Positions 19,885-31,100 of a stretch of DNA of 36,271 bases are shown one piece after another (the first letter of the stretch is position 1; each line of letters opens with the position of its first letter). Location: contig KV921250.1 of NCBI GenBank assembly GCA_002081555.1, forward strand, positions 1 to 36,271. The letters run 5' to 3'. The translations under genes and the position numbers were made by a program. Under the pieces are notes generated by a model. It worked only from the letters and a program-made list of their open reading frames with translations, had not been told where the DNA came from and did no database searches. The stretch is from Protostelium mycophagum (taxonomy: Eukaryota; Evosea; Variosea; Protosteliida; Protosteliaceae).

Positions 19885-22102
19885 TCAGCCCTGCATGATA
19901 CCCTTGGGAATGACTCCAAAACAGAGAGACAGGAACCAAAACACCAAATAGCTGATCATCTGTCCCCCAAGCACCAAATATTGCAATGGTGCGCGCACCA
20001 AGTATCTCACAAATCCATCCACAGTATAGATCGCCAAGGATGCGAGGTAAGCAGAGTTCCTGCGCATCTCATCCTGGTTGGAAGCGTCGCTGACGTAATC
20101 GTCAAACTTGGGGTCTTTTCTGTGATAATCGAGGTTCTGAAGATATTCCCCAGGTCCGTGGTCCCACAGAGGGATCAGACTTCTCAAATACAAAAACCAG
20201 GGCATCTACAAACGTCACTACAACTGGAGATTGCCGTGAAATAAGTGTTATACCTCTCTCGGTTGCATTTGGAGAAGTCCTCCAACGTGTTCGTAATCGA
20301 TCATGAGAGAACCCCAAGTGTTGAACGGTAGAACTGAAGGTGGAGTTGTCTTCAAAGAAATCAGAAGGATTTCCATGCGTAAATTTTGGTGCTTACTCTC
20401 TTATAGCCAAATATATACTTCTGAACAACTTTCAATAGTAAACTGTCACCGGGAGGGGCATGAGGCACAACGTCCAACACGTTCGACACTCTACATACGT
20501 GTCATCATGACGTCCTCATCATCAGACGTTGTAATCACCTCCACATGACAGTCTTCCTCTGTCTGTGAGCCTTCGCGATGAGTCCCTTGTACGAGCTATC
20601 TCCCACTCTAGGCTGTCCAAAAGTGTATAATCCGTGCAAAATGGCTCCCTTTCTCTCGTCATCTTTGCTGGCCTGGTGGGCCCAGATCGGATTGATGGCG
20701 GGATTCACCGACTCGACCCATTCTGAGGGATATCCAGTCCAGTTCAGCATGGCAGCGAAGAGTGATGACGTGGCACCCCCCAGAGAATGTCCGGTGATCC
20801 AGAGGTGGTAGTTCGGGACGTTCTGCCAAACGATTTCGTTCTGGTCTTGACCACCTGCGAGGTTGCCTTTTTTGTCCCACAGCTTCTTGGGGTTAATATT
20901 GAGCATGTCAGCTGCGGCGTAATTGAACTCGTTCCATCCAGCCTCTGACAAATTTCAGCGAGGTTTCGTTAAAGGATCAAGAGATGACCTGCGGTGTTCT
21001 GGGGGTTGGGCCATCCGAAAGCGTTGAAGAAACCGGTGCATAACATTCCGGGCAAAATGTTGAATGGGGCGGCCAACTGATAATATTCAAAAAGTTGCTC
21101 AACGAAGTGTTGATTCGAGTACTCATCGCATTTTGTCGGAATTTATGACGATTTCAGACATGCAGATGAAGTGTCACATTTGACAGCTCCGTATAATATC
21201 ACCTTGCTGAAGCTGAAGTCTACGAGCCATTCGGTGAGATCGAAGGGACTGGTGCCCTTGAATGCTACGACCATGATGGGCTTGGAGGTGCGATCCCAGT
21301 CTATTCTGACGATGAGCTTGAAAGCTCCCACTGTACCCGTTCTCTTGTAGTATATCTTATGGACACGGAGAACGTTTTCCAAGTTTTTCATCTGATGATC
21401 ATTAGAATGGGTACTTGAGCATGTGATCACCTCCACGTCAAGTGTCTTCTTCGGTTGGTATGCGAGAGTGCTGAGAATAAGCATGAGGCGGGCAACCTGT
21501 TAGAGGTCAGAAGTGCCATGAGAAGGGCGTGCTGACCTTGGAGGAAAATCTTCCGTTGTGGCGGTGTGTAGAGGTGCCACTGTTACGGTCGAAAGCGATC
21601 TCGGGATCCTCCATCAGTTCGTTCCGTAACCCGTCCCTCTCCTCCTCAGAATCATACACAGAGTAAGCCATTGGAAAGAAGAACTCTGTCCTTCCCATGA
21701 TGGTCATAGAGGCATTAATGATTCCTAAGGATCTTTAAATCACCTCTCTGAGATGATTTAATGAATCCTCATACCTGCATAGACGAGAGCTTTTCTGATT
21801 CCTTGTATGATAGGTGAGAAGGGCAAGCACATCAATGCTAAAACGAAGAAGAGAACCACGACGATTCCGGTTACGATCGATACGAGGGTGTAATCCACAA
21901 AATGTACTGCAGCGACCGCGTACTGCTTCGCGAAGAGAGACCAACTCCCAAAATCAGAAACCTTTTCGCGATCAATTCCTCACGATTCCTAGTTCCTCAC
22001 CTCATCATGGCAGTACTCCTCTCCCGTCTCTCTTGGAGGCGGGACAGATTCATTATTTACTGGGGAGAGTCCAAAACGACTCTCAATTTTTTCAGAAGAC
22101 AT
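19885..22102 (-). CDS. Class 3 lipase with membrane segments
   Basis: Alpha/beta-hydrolase of the Lipase_3 family, which hydrolyses acylglycerols. Nine exons (22001-22102, 21775-21961, 21537-21724, 21203-21496, 20989-21121, 20539-20944, 20397-20490, 20254-20349, 19885-20205) give 606 aa. The nucleophile is Ser355 in GHSLGG. The acid is probably Asp443 in VLDVVP, and the base His489 in IDYEHVGG. AFKGTSPFD is the usual strand before the lid, and FGQPRVGD is conserved. A strong hydrophobic segment at about 60-80 (LVSIVTGIVVVLFFVLALMC) and another near 580-600 suggest a membrane-bound enzyme, in contrast to secreted fungal lipases. It is divergent from DUG3. The domain call is firm; substrate and compartment are not known. 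Confidence 0.9.
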
Positions 22103-22793
22103 GCTTCAGCTTCTTGGAAGTACGAAAATGATTGGTCCAACAGAAAAACACTTCACAGGGAACAGCTCTTTTTTCACGGTAACAACCGCAAAGGGAAATA
22201 CACACTTCCCCTCCACTGGGACATGTCGCTGTCGTAAGGGATGTCACTGTACATTTTTTTCCTCTTCAAAAATCCTGGGAACAGAAACATTACTTGGGAT
22301 TCATCTAGTTCTTTAACGACATCATATAAAAAGAGGGTATCATAGTGCATTTATCTACAACTAAACACACACTGAATGCTTGCTTCCTATGATCATAGGA
22401 AGTTTGTAAATTCTCCACAAAACACGTTGCATCGTCACAAACATCAAGATCAGAAATAGCGGTTAAAAAAAAAGTTGCGCTTCTTACCGCAGATAATATT
22501 GGAGATCTGTGTTAACTGCTATTTCCACTGTTGATGACGCAACGGTCTGTACAAAGCATGCTCTGAGCACACAAAAGCTTTGTTGATATTGAACGAATCA
22601 TATAAAATAAATAGTAAGAGTAATTTTGTTCCAAAAGTATATTTTTCACAACAACCTTTCCAACCACAACAAACTCGAGCCACAAAGATGTGTCCCCTTT
22701 GAAAAATTTCAGTCTCGTTGTAAATTTGGATTACAAACCAGTTCCTGACACCCGTTCAATCAGTCCATCGAAAGTTTTTCCCTTGCAAAAATC
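22103..22793. other. Divergent intergenic region lipase / DUG3
   Basis: About 690 bp between two outward-facing start codons; it must hold both promoters. It contains a stem (listed as a repeat at 22453-22525) and one TCTACAAC word (22354-22361). Plus-strand frames near 22101-22316 are short and partly overlap lipase exon 1, so they are not taken as genes. Confidence 0.5.
22453..22525. repeat. Imperfect inverted repeat
   Basis: GAAATAGCGGTTAA (22453-22466) pairs with TTAACTGCTATTTC (22512-22525), 13 of 14 positions. A smaller nested pair, CAGAT and ATCTG, lies in the loop (22490-22509). It could form a hairpin in the DUG3 upstream region. Function unknown. Confidence 0.6.
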
Positions 22794-24739
22794 ATGTGTC
22801 GATGGCTTGTGTATATAGGAGATGAGTCTGTCATGCTTGCTGATCTGGTCACAAATCCAAAGCATTCGGTAATTATGCTCTCATCTCATAATTCTGAGAT
22901 AGTGCAGATGATACAACAGAGTTTTGCCAACCCATATATGCCATATATAGAAGAAGCACATCATCTTCGCTTGAATCACCGCATTAATGGAGATGGATTT
23001 GTGAGTACTGTTTGATTATATTACATATCTCACGAAAAGACACCTCAATTCGATCACTGATTGTGAAAGGGTGTTGGTTGGTACATTCCAGACAAAGATA
23101 CTCCTTGTGTTTTTGTGTCTGTCAAGCCTAGCTGGAATGATTTGAATCTGAAGAGATTATCAGAAGCGATCGAGTCCAAATGTGTCTTTGCACACGTCAG
23201 GGCTGCCTCTCCTGGATCTTCAATTGTTGAAAACAATTGCCATCCCTTTCGTTTCGGACCCACATTATTCATGCATAACGGCTGTATCTTTAATTTTGAG
23301 AGGTGTTGGACTTACCATTGATCATACTCGTTCTGATCAAGATCAGATGGAAGAAGAAATTGATCACAGAACATCTAAGTGAAGAGGCTTTCCAGTTGAT
23401 CAGAGGTAGCACAGACTCAGAGTATGTTGCAGCTCTGTACATCGATCATTTCAAAAATCATTCAGAAGTACGGACTTGGCAGGTAATGATGACAATGACA
23501 TTCTCTCTTGAATATCTTTCAAAATGATTTTATATATTTACTGCGGCTTTACCACACTTATTTTCTCCTCTATATTAAAATGCTGCATGTTATACAATTT
23601 TATTGTGAAAACAATTTTACGGTTTATTTTATTTCTGAAATATTTCAGGAGATGAAAGAAGCTCTCTTGAAAACGATCCATATTATATTAGCATTGACAA
23701 GCTCATCCTCAGACCAGCCCCGTGCTTCTTCTCTCAACTTCGCCGTGACGAACGGTGAAGTAGTCATAGCAACACGGTACAGAAACTCTCACACGGAAGA
23801 GCCGCCGTCGCTCTATTACAGTAAACGGCCCAGATACAAGTGCCATGGTAATATGTCAGACTACAACGATCAATGTGTGAGTGACTATTATTCCACATCA
23901 TTTTTTATTTGAATTTTATTTTTGGCGGGAAATTTTTTTATTTTATATATCCGTTCTTGTTTGCCTACAGATAAATAAATCTCACGTATTGATAATCTAC
24001 ACAGAAAGATGACACATTTCACTCGGTTGTCATCGCGTCCGAGCCGTTAAGTTACAACGAAGAAGACTGGGCCCTCGTTCCGAAGAACCACATGGTCATC
24101 ATCACGAAAAAACACAGGGTCATCCTCGAGCCGATCGACATGGACAATAAATATTTCTTCGAGAGTGAGATAGAGGACGAAGAGGTGGGACCTTCCGACA
24201 AAATCAACATAAAGAGGCCCGAAATAATGAGACTGGAGCACGAAGTGGCGGTGGGTTTTTTTCTATTTATTGGATTTATTGAGATAAAAAGTTGGAAGAA
24301 AAATCTCACCGCAAAGATACCGTGTTTTTGCACGCTTATTACCGATCAGTCTCGTCACAATTTTGACAAGCATAGACGTCCCCCGGAATGTACAAAGTGG
24401 CTCCATTACGTACATATTTCCCGAGACATTTAATCGAAATAGCACAGAGAAAGCCTTGCACAAAAGATGCAGAAACACAACATACCCAGGTTCGTCAAAA
24501 TTATACATATGAATTTTTTTCGTGATTTCAAAGATCCAAGGAAAATGTAAAATTTACAAATATATTTTTAAAATCAATTTTTTTATATTTAATGTCCACA
24601 GGTGCACAGAAAAACAGAAAAAGAGCAAGAGAGAATTAAAATCGAATTCAAAGTGGACATGAGAAGGGCAGATGCCATTTTGTGTGTGGTTACCGTCATC
24701 ACTGTCTTTGTAGCCCTCTTTCTGTCGAGGATTGTGTGA
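22794..24739 (+). CDS. DUG3: DUG3-type class II glutamine amidotransferase with C-terminal membrane segment
   Basis: In fungi DUG3 works with DUG2 to degrade glutathione. Six exons (22794-23000, 23070-23302, 23347-23482, 23649-23876, 24005-24250, 24602-24739) give 395 aa. Cys2, exposed after Met removal, is the nucleophile (MCRWLVYIG). Further family marks: NHRINGDGFGVGWY, FAHVRAASPGSSI, NCHPFRFG, MHNG, GSTDSEY and TRYRNS followed by EEPPSLYYS. After the enzyme domain, exon 6 adds a charged linker and about 20 hydrophobic residues (ILCVVTVITVFVALFL) ending in SRIV, which resembles a tail anchor; yeast DUG3 (about 357 aa) is soluble. The intron before exon 6 is 351 nt, much longer than the rest, so the anchor depends on that splice. 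The enzyme call is firm. Confidence 0.9.
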
Positions 24740-25060
24740 CATAAAGAGAAATTGGTTCTTGGCACTCAAACATTCGTACGAATTTTTCCCAGATAATGAA
24801 TTGCGGAGGAAAGGAATCTATTTTTGGTGTGGTCCAGCGGAAAATCGGAATAAGTCGATTCGGCTCAGCAGACCTTTCGACCAAAATTCATGTTTTTCCT
24901 CCCAATTAATTATCCGGTATGACCGATTATGCATTAAGATTTATACATGGAGCTGACTACCTAAACCCCTACCGCGTTATTTCCGCGTTGGCAACCGTGA
25001 CGTAATGATAAATAATCCAGGTTGCCATACTCACAACCCGCGGACTCCGAATCTGTCACA
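24740..25060. other. Intergenic region behind DUG3
   Basis: About 320 bp between DUG3 and the next plus-strand gene. No coding exon, RNA gene or repeat is recognised. It should hold the DUG3 3' end and the promoter of the following gene. Confidence 0.5.
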
Positions 25061-25831
25061 ATGTCAAAAGAATCGTACCCGGTCCGACACACCGGGCGCA
25101 AAGTCGCATTTTCGAACAATCGAATGAAAGCCACACACCTCTTCACCTCGCTGGATATCGCTTCAGACATAGCTTTTGCATACCAGACGATACAGCTGGT
25201 CGATAGCTTGGAATTGCCAGAGAATTGTTGTCTGAAATATTTGCATGAGAACAACAGCTCACCTCTGTACTGCCCGGCTGACTCGCCTCAATATACTGGT
25301 GAGAGTCCAAAGAGGAGGAAGTTGACACAAAGCAACTATCGCCTCCTTGAACCATTGAATATAAAACAGAGAAAGTCTTACGGCGAGGAAATACGATACC
25401 TCAGCCCAAATCCGGTCGTCGTGGTCAGTCTTGACTTCACTTCTGTTGTGACACCATTAAAACTTGTCAGGGTTCTGAGTTCACAGAGAGGGCCATCGTG
25501 TTGGTGGAGCTTGTGGACGAGAAATTCCAAAAGGTAGAAGAAGCCATGTCACTGAGTTTTGCTTCTGTCGCTGGACCAAATTTCCTCATAGACGACAGAA
25601 CCAAAAAAACAGAGCGGTTGAAGATTAGCGTAAGCGCGATTTTTACGGCACGGGACTGAAGCGTGGCAGATGACAGGAAGTGGCGTGGGGCTGTTTGCGC
25701 TCAAGTTCACGATAGCATACGTGGTAGAGGGGGACACGCAGACAGAGTGTATATATTCGAATATGTTTCAAATCGGGGCCGCCACCACCCAAAAATGTAT
25801 CACCAAACGAAAGCTCATAGCATCGCGCTGA
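25061..25831 (+). CDS. Unknown protein (227 aa), beta-rich C-terminal half
   Basis: Three exons (25061-25423, 25471-25629, 25670-25831) give 227 aa. The first 110 residues are Ser/Pro- and charge-rich, with a basic KRRKLTQ segment that could act as a nuclear localisation signal. The second half looks like a folded beta domain: AIVLVELVDEKFQKV, then VAGPNFLIDDR, LKISMTGSGVGLFALKF, and IAYVVEGDTQ before an end rich in Lys and Arg. Alternating strands with a G-x-G-x-x-x-F-A-L-K-F core recall immunoglobulin-like DNA-binding folds, but I cannot name a family, and this is only an impression. No signal peptide or membrane segment. The second intron keeps frame behind a GGCAG acceptor. Coding status is well supported; function is open. 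Confidence 0.7.
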
Positions 25832-25913
25832 GAGAAAAGAATTGAAAATAGTGAATTTGCCTGGTTGTAATTTGTATTTTTGCAAAAAAAAAAGATTCCT
25901 CGCTCGGTTTTAT

Positions 25914-27611
25914 TTATAGTTTAGCTTGGAGACTCACTTGTGCTGTCTCTTTCTTTCTAACATTCAACACTGCCCCTCCTGGCCCGAAGCATCTTCTTAT
26001 GTCCTTGACAAGTTCTTGTGGCTTTTCTGTTGCTGGGAAATGGCCACCAGTTGGGTGCTGTTGGTAGAATTTCAGACCGGGTCTTAACTTGGCAAATCTC
26101 TCCAGAGGCGGGAATAGTTCCATCTACAACGGTCATTTCTGAAAGTCTCGTCGAGTTTTGGTGAATTTCACCTGAAAAGAGGAGAGGCCCCAAGGACGTA
26201 TCTGCTGTTGTTGTTTTTGGGTGTCCCTTCCTCTGAAAGATCTGCTCTCCTTGTACATTCTGAATGTTGTAGTTGGGCCGTTAGGATTCGCCCAGTACAT
26301 CATGATCCAATCCAAAATCTACCAAACTTTTTGAATTTTTGAATATGCGCCATAACAACGACATCTGAGAGGATGACGTCATACCTCGTCATCAGTCCAA
26401 GGGTAACTATCTGTCCAATCGTGTAACTTCTCATAAATCCATGCCAAGAGCCCAACGGGTGAATCTGACATCGCATAGCCGAGAGTCTGCGGCTTTGTAG
26501 ATTGTTCCAAGTTATAACCTGACCCTTCTTTTCTGAACCATTCTGCTCTTCCCAGCGCTTTTCTCTCAAATTCAGAATAGGGTGTCAGCTGAGGAAATGT
26601 CATTGAAACGAATGAGTTTCATTGAGATGAAACCTGATGGGAGATGTAGGCGAAGGGGTGCGAAGTGAAAGTGGGCTCTTTTGTCTGAAGCAGGTTGAGG
26701 TGATATCCTGTACATGGTTACTGATGTCGACGTTGTAGATGGCACTCACCCTTCATGTTTTTACAAATCTCGGGGCTCTCAGACATGGCTACCAAGACAA
26801 AGGCTCCTATCGCGATAAATCCACATGAAAATCAGGAGATTTCGTACCTAAGTCCCCGCCTTGACCGACATATCTTGTGTATCCCAAGCGCAACATCAAT
26901 CTATGGCAGATCCAAGCCGCCTGATGACGTAATCAATACCACAATTGGTTGTACAGCCGAAAAATAGATAGAAGAGTAGAGTACCACGGAAGAAAAAGAT
27001 CTTTTTGATCACCTGCTCAATGCCGAAACCGACGGCTGTTGGAGCGTCAGAGAAACCGTAGCCCGGCAAGCTGGGAGCCACTACGTGAAACTTCTGTCCA
27101 TGTCCACTTTGGAGTAGAGGCAAAATTTTTTGAACCTCTAAAAAGGACCCTGGCCAACCATGAATGAAGAGCAGAGGGACGGCGTCTGGATCATCGCTTG
27201 GTTTATGTACAAAATGAATGTTCAAAGATTCCGGTTCAGGTCTGCAAGGTTAAGATGATTTGTCGCCACTCCTCACTTACCCTTCTACCCCCGACCATAA
27301 TTTTGTCGTATACATTGGAAGTTCATTGATCAAAGCTTCTCTTTGTCTCCAGTGGTATCCCTTCTGCCAATACTCCGCCAAGTTTTTTATCTGGGGTGAT
27401 CAGGAGGGATGACGTCAGCCAGGTAATTACATCAAGAAGTGGCGATCCATATTCGAACTCTTTAGAACCACGGAGGTCTGCAGGTGGATGTCTGGTAGTC
27501 TGTAAAGGTGAGAACGCTGCAAACGGAAGTTGATACCCTCAATCTCTCCTTCAGATCAAAGAGGAAATCCTCGCTGAGGTTCAATCTGAAAGGTCGTATT
27601 TCGTCGGTCAT
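25914..27611 (-). CDS. Microsomal-type epoxide hydrolase
   Basis: Hydrolyses epoxides to diols through a covalent ester intermediate. Ten exons (27537-27611, 27431-27499, 27281-27390, 27013-27241, 26848-26920, 26750-26806, 26634-26707, 26385-26588, 26172-26318, 25914-26123) give 415 aa. The EHN domain starts [26 protein letters not shown] follows. The oxyanion motif is HGWPGS (112-117). The nucleophile is Asp184 in GGDLG, where most relatives have GGDWG, and the base is His374 in [10 protein letters not shown]. The N-terminal membrane anchor of mammalian EPHX1 is absent, so this form is probably soluble. A 16-codon upstream ORF starts at 27658 and overlaps the start codon as ATGA. An AATAAA overlaps the last base of the stop codon. 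Confidence 0.92.
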
Positions 27612-28109
27612 CGTCCTTCAAGTTCTTGTGTATTGATGTGATTAATCGTCTGGGTCATGTGTGAGTGAAATTTCAAGAGGAGTTCCTCCCCGTCTACACT
27701 TCCTGTTCTATTTCTATATTTACTTGTTGAGTACTCCTCGTCACGCATTGGCAGCAGAGAAGGAGCTCAAGGGTTTAGGGTCAGCGAAAGCCCAGCTGTT
27801 CTTTATACAACACATAATACTACGAACCGTTCCTATTATTATGTGTTGTCAGAATAAAGTATTTCTGTCATTTTTATTTTGAGCGACCAATTTTTTGCCT
27901 CCTCCAACGTAAAGTCACAACTCTTTACCACCTTAGATACACCTGATCTGCTTCTGTGAGTAACCTCTATGATACCAACTACTGTGTGTACAGAGAGAGG
28001 GAAATAGTCTGCCCACAGAAAACACCGGTTTGTGCAGAGAAATACTGAGTTCGGCGTTTCTTTCTGCAGGATCTGTGGAAAACGGGTTTGTTCATCAACC
28101 GGATCTGTC
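27612..28109. other. Divergent intergenic region epoxide hydrolase / kinase
   Basis: About 500 bp between two outward-facing genes. It contains an inverted repeat (27801-27859, listed separately) and the short upstream ORF of the epoxide hydrolase. An in-frame extension upstream of the kinase ATG exists but has no ATG of its own. Confidence 0.5.
27801..27859. repeat. Inverted repeat with 13-bp perfect core
   Basis: ACAACACATAATA (27807-27819) is the perfect reverse complement of 27837-27849. Outside it, CTTTAT (27801-27806) also pairs with ATAAAG (27854-27859) across a four-base bulge. The stem-loop sits midway between two divergent genes. Origin and role unknown. Confidence 0.75.
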
Positions 28110-31100
28110 ATGCAACGGAAAATTCAAAAAGATCTCAATTCCTTCCTTTTTAAAGACAGGCGGCAAGCATCTGATATCAACACAGCCATGGTCAGGGCAA
28201 AACTGACTGTTGAAGGTAAACTGGTTTGAGAAGACTATGTCATTGTTAGTGTTGGCATGTTCTAATCATATATTAGTTACGGAGGGAAGAGGACTGTTGC
28301 ATTCCACAAAGAAGGTCTGCAACCCTTTTTTTATAGTTCTGTGGGGTCCACGAAAAAAGAAAAGCAAGGTGATCAAGAAGACGAATAATCCAAAATGGGA
28401 AGAACAAATCAGCTTGTGAGTGGAGGGATAATCGTTTTTATTGACATGATCACAGACAGATAGCTGGCGATCCCTCAGATGTCGTCGATCTAGACATTCA
28501 CTTCTTTAGCGATGGCCTCTTCTCTGCAGAAAAATTGGGAAGTTTAACTGTGAGGAGGGACATCCTACAACTTTTGTCTAATGTTTTTCCAGTTCAACAT
28601 CGAAGATCTACGAAATAAGAGCTTCAACACCAGCAGGTAGTGTGTCGCTCCCATTTTGATCTCAATTCTTCCAGATGGTATCCACTCACACAATGTGAAA
28701 CAGGAGAGATCTTCTTAAACGCCATCCTCAAAGAGGAGTCTGACAGTGACGATGCACTCGCTATGAAACCAAAACTTTATCAATCAAAATCAGGTTACTC
28801 CGATTCATCCGATGCATCGTTCCCAGACATGTCCCCATCATTGCGAGTGAGTTATCTCTTTTCATCCATCTCATTCTAAATGTCTACAGTACTCTCCTGA
28901 GATAAACACATCTCCATTAGCCAATCGAAGGCATTCTGAACAAGTCAGTCATGTTCTTCATTATTTCATCTCACCTCATCTCATCTCATCGTGTTCCCAT
29001 CACAAAATAAAAATACTCTTTTTGACACAAGTGACCGCACAATTTGCCCGAGACGCCAATTTAACGTATCTAACTCCGTTAGTACCGTGCCAACAGCAGA
29101 CCTTCACCTTCTGCCGAAGGATCAAGAGCAAAAATCGTCTCACGGCCGAGCATGAGAGCTGTAGATTATTCAGAAATATTGAGTGGAGAAGGGATTGACT
29201 ACGAGAAATTACTACTGCACACTTTCAACTGCTCGTTAAGAGGTGCTGGCAGCGGATTCTTGTCACTGTCACAGAAATCATTCTCATTTTCACCACGGAG
29301 GAGAGGTTTGTTTTTGTTATAATTTCGAGGAATCATTAATCTGAAAACCCACAAATAATTTCATTTCAATTTTGAAAGATTATTTTCCCGCCAAAACATC
29401 CTTTCGAATTTTGAGTGACTCATCAGAGCAGGAACGGTAGTGGACAAGAGACCAACGGATGTGATGATACCGATAGAGGATATAACACAAGCTTTGAGGT
29501 CAAACGTCGCACTTGTCGTCCCAAATGCCATTGAAGTTCACACAGAATCCCGTGGTGTAAGTTTTTCACCGAAATGATTTCTCTTCCAAGAATTTTCAAG
29601 TGTGCGTTGTAGATACTCACACCACTAGATTTTTTCATTCTTTGGATTCCACCAGAGAGATATAGTATACAAGATTATGAGCATCCTCATCACAACAGAT
29701 AAGATGATTTCCACATCGGTGAGATATCGCAACGTCTACCAAATTGGCGCGAAACATCAAAATTCAAATCGATCAGAAAATAACGGCCACAGTTGAACGG
29801 CGACACACCCTTGTTCAAAGCAATCAGAGACAATGACTTATCTGAGGTCACAAAACTGCTCTCATCTACAACGGAACAAGAGCTCAATACCGGCGACAAA
29901 AACGGCTTCACCGTGCTTCACGCAGCAACTTCTCGTGATACCAGCGGGGAAATCATTAAATTATTGTTAAAGTCCAAAGGCATGGATGTCAATAAGAAGA
30001 ATAAGGACGGAAACACGGCTTTCCATTACTTCTGTAGGTCTTACAAGTCACCAGATGACTGCTCAGACATCTTCTCTTTGTTTATAAAGGTGAGGATTTT
30101 ACTTTCTCCATTTTGCTGCAATACCATGTGCAATATCTTTTCATTGTGCTTTCAACAAAAGTTTTCACGTAAAAATATCGTCATGACAACGTACACATGA
30201 TGACGTATGATGACGTATGCAGGGTGGTGCTAACGTGAACGCATCGAATAACACGGGGGAGACACCTCTGCACAAAGCGATGTTTAATAATTCGATCAGA
30301 CTGCTGATGGTGGACTTACTCTTGGACAACGGTGCCTCTGTAAATTACGTAAATCATGTTGGAGAGACACCACTCCACTACGCCTCGAGGTGACGTCATC
30401 ATTTTTCTGTTTGTTTTTCTGAGAGAAATGTGTAAAAAATATTATTTTGGATGAATCCAAATACAAGAAAAATTGATTAGAAGAGATTTTCTGATATTTC
30501 CAGATTTGGAAGAAAAGACTTGGTGCATAAATTGGTGATCAAAGGAGCAGACATGTCATTGAGAGGAGTGAATCAGGATAAGCAGACACCCTACGAACTC
30601 GCCACATTGTGGGGTTATGACGATCTCGCAGCACACATAAAGAGGCTAGAAGGTGATCATTACACCTTACCAAACCGTGTTTTCACACGGTTATTGCCGC
30701 GACCAAAACATCACAAACACAAAAACCGCAAAAATTCGACGAAAATTTGATCAGAAAAAACTTTAATTCCAGAAAATGTTAAATTTCCGCAGATCTGAAG
30801 GCGTGGCTGACCAACCTTGGAGTGCACAAGTACTTCTCCATCTTCGCGTCAGAAGAGATGTTTTTGGAGGAATGCGAATGCATTGACGATTTGGTGCTGG
30901 ACCGACTCGGAATCAATGTTGCGGGCCCGCGCATAAAGATTCTGAGGGCTTCTGAACAGCTTCGCAACCGCGCCAATACCAACCCTGATATAGTGGTGGA
31001 TGAGGGTGATGATGTCATCACACCGTCGGAGGAGAGGATATCCCTTAAAGAGAGAAAATCTGTGTCAAATATTCACGAAGTGATGAGCGATTTGAAAGTG

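Noticed and set aside
24251-24601. Extra DUG3 exon around 24437-24485
   Set aside because: Candidate splice sites give a phase that puts the conserved last exon out of frame, so the stretch is treated as intron.
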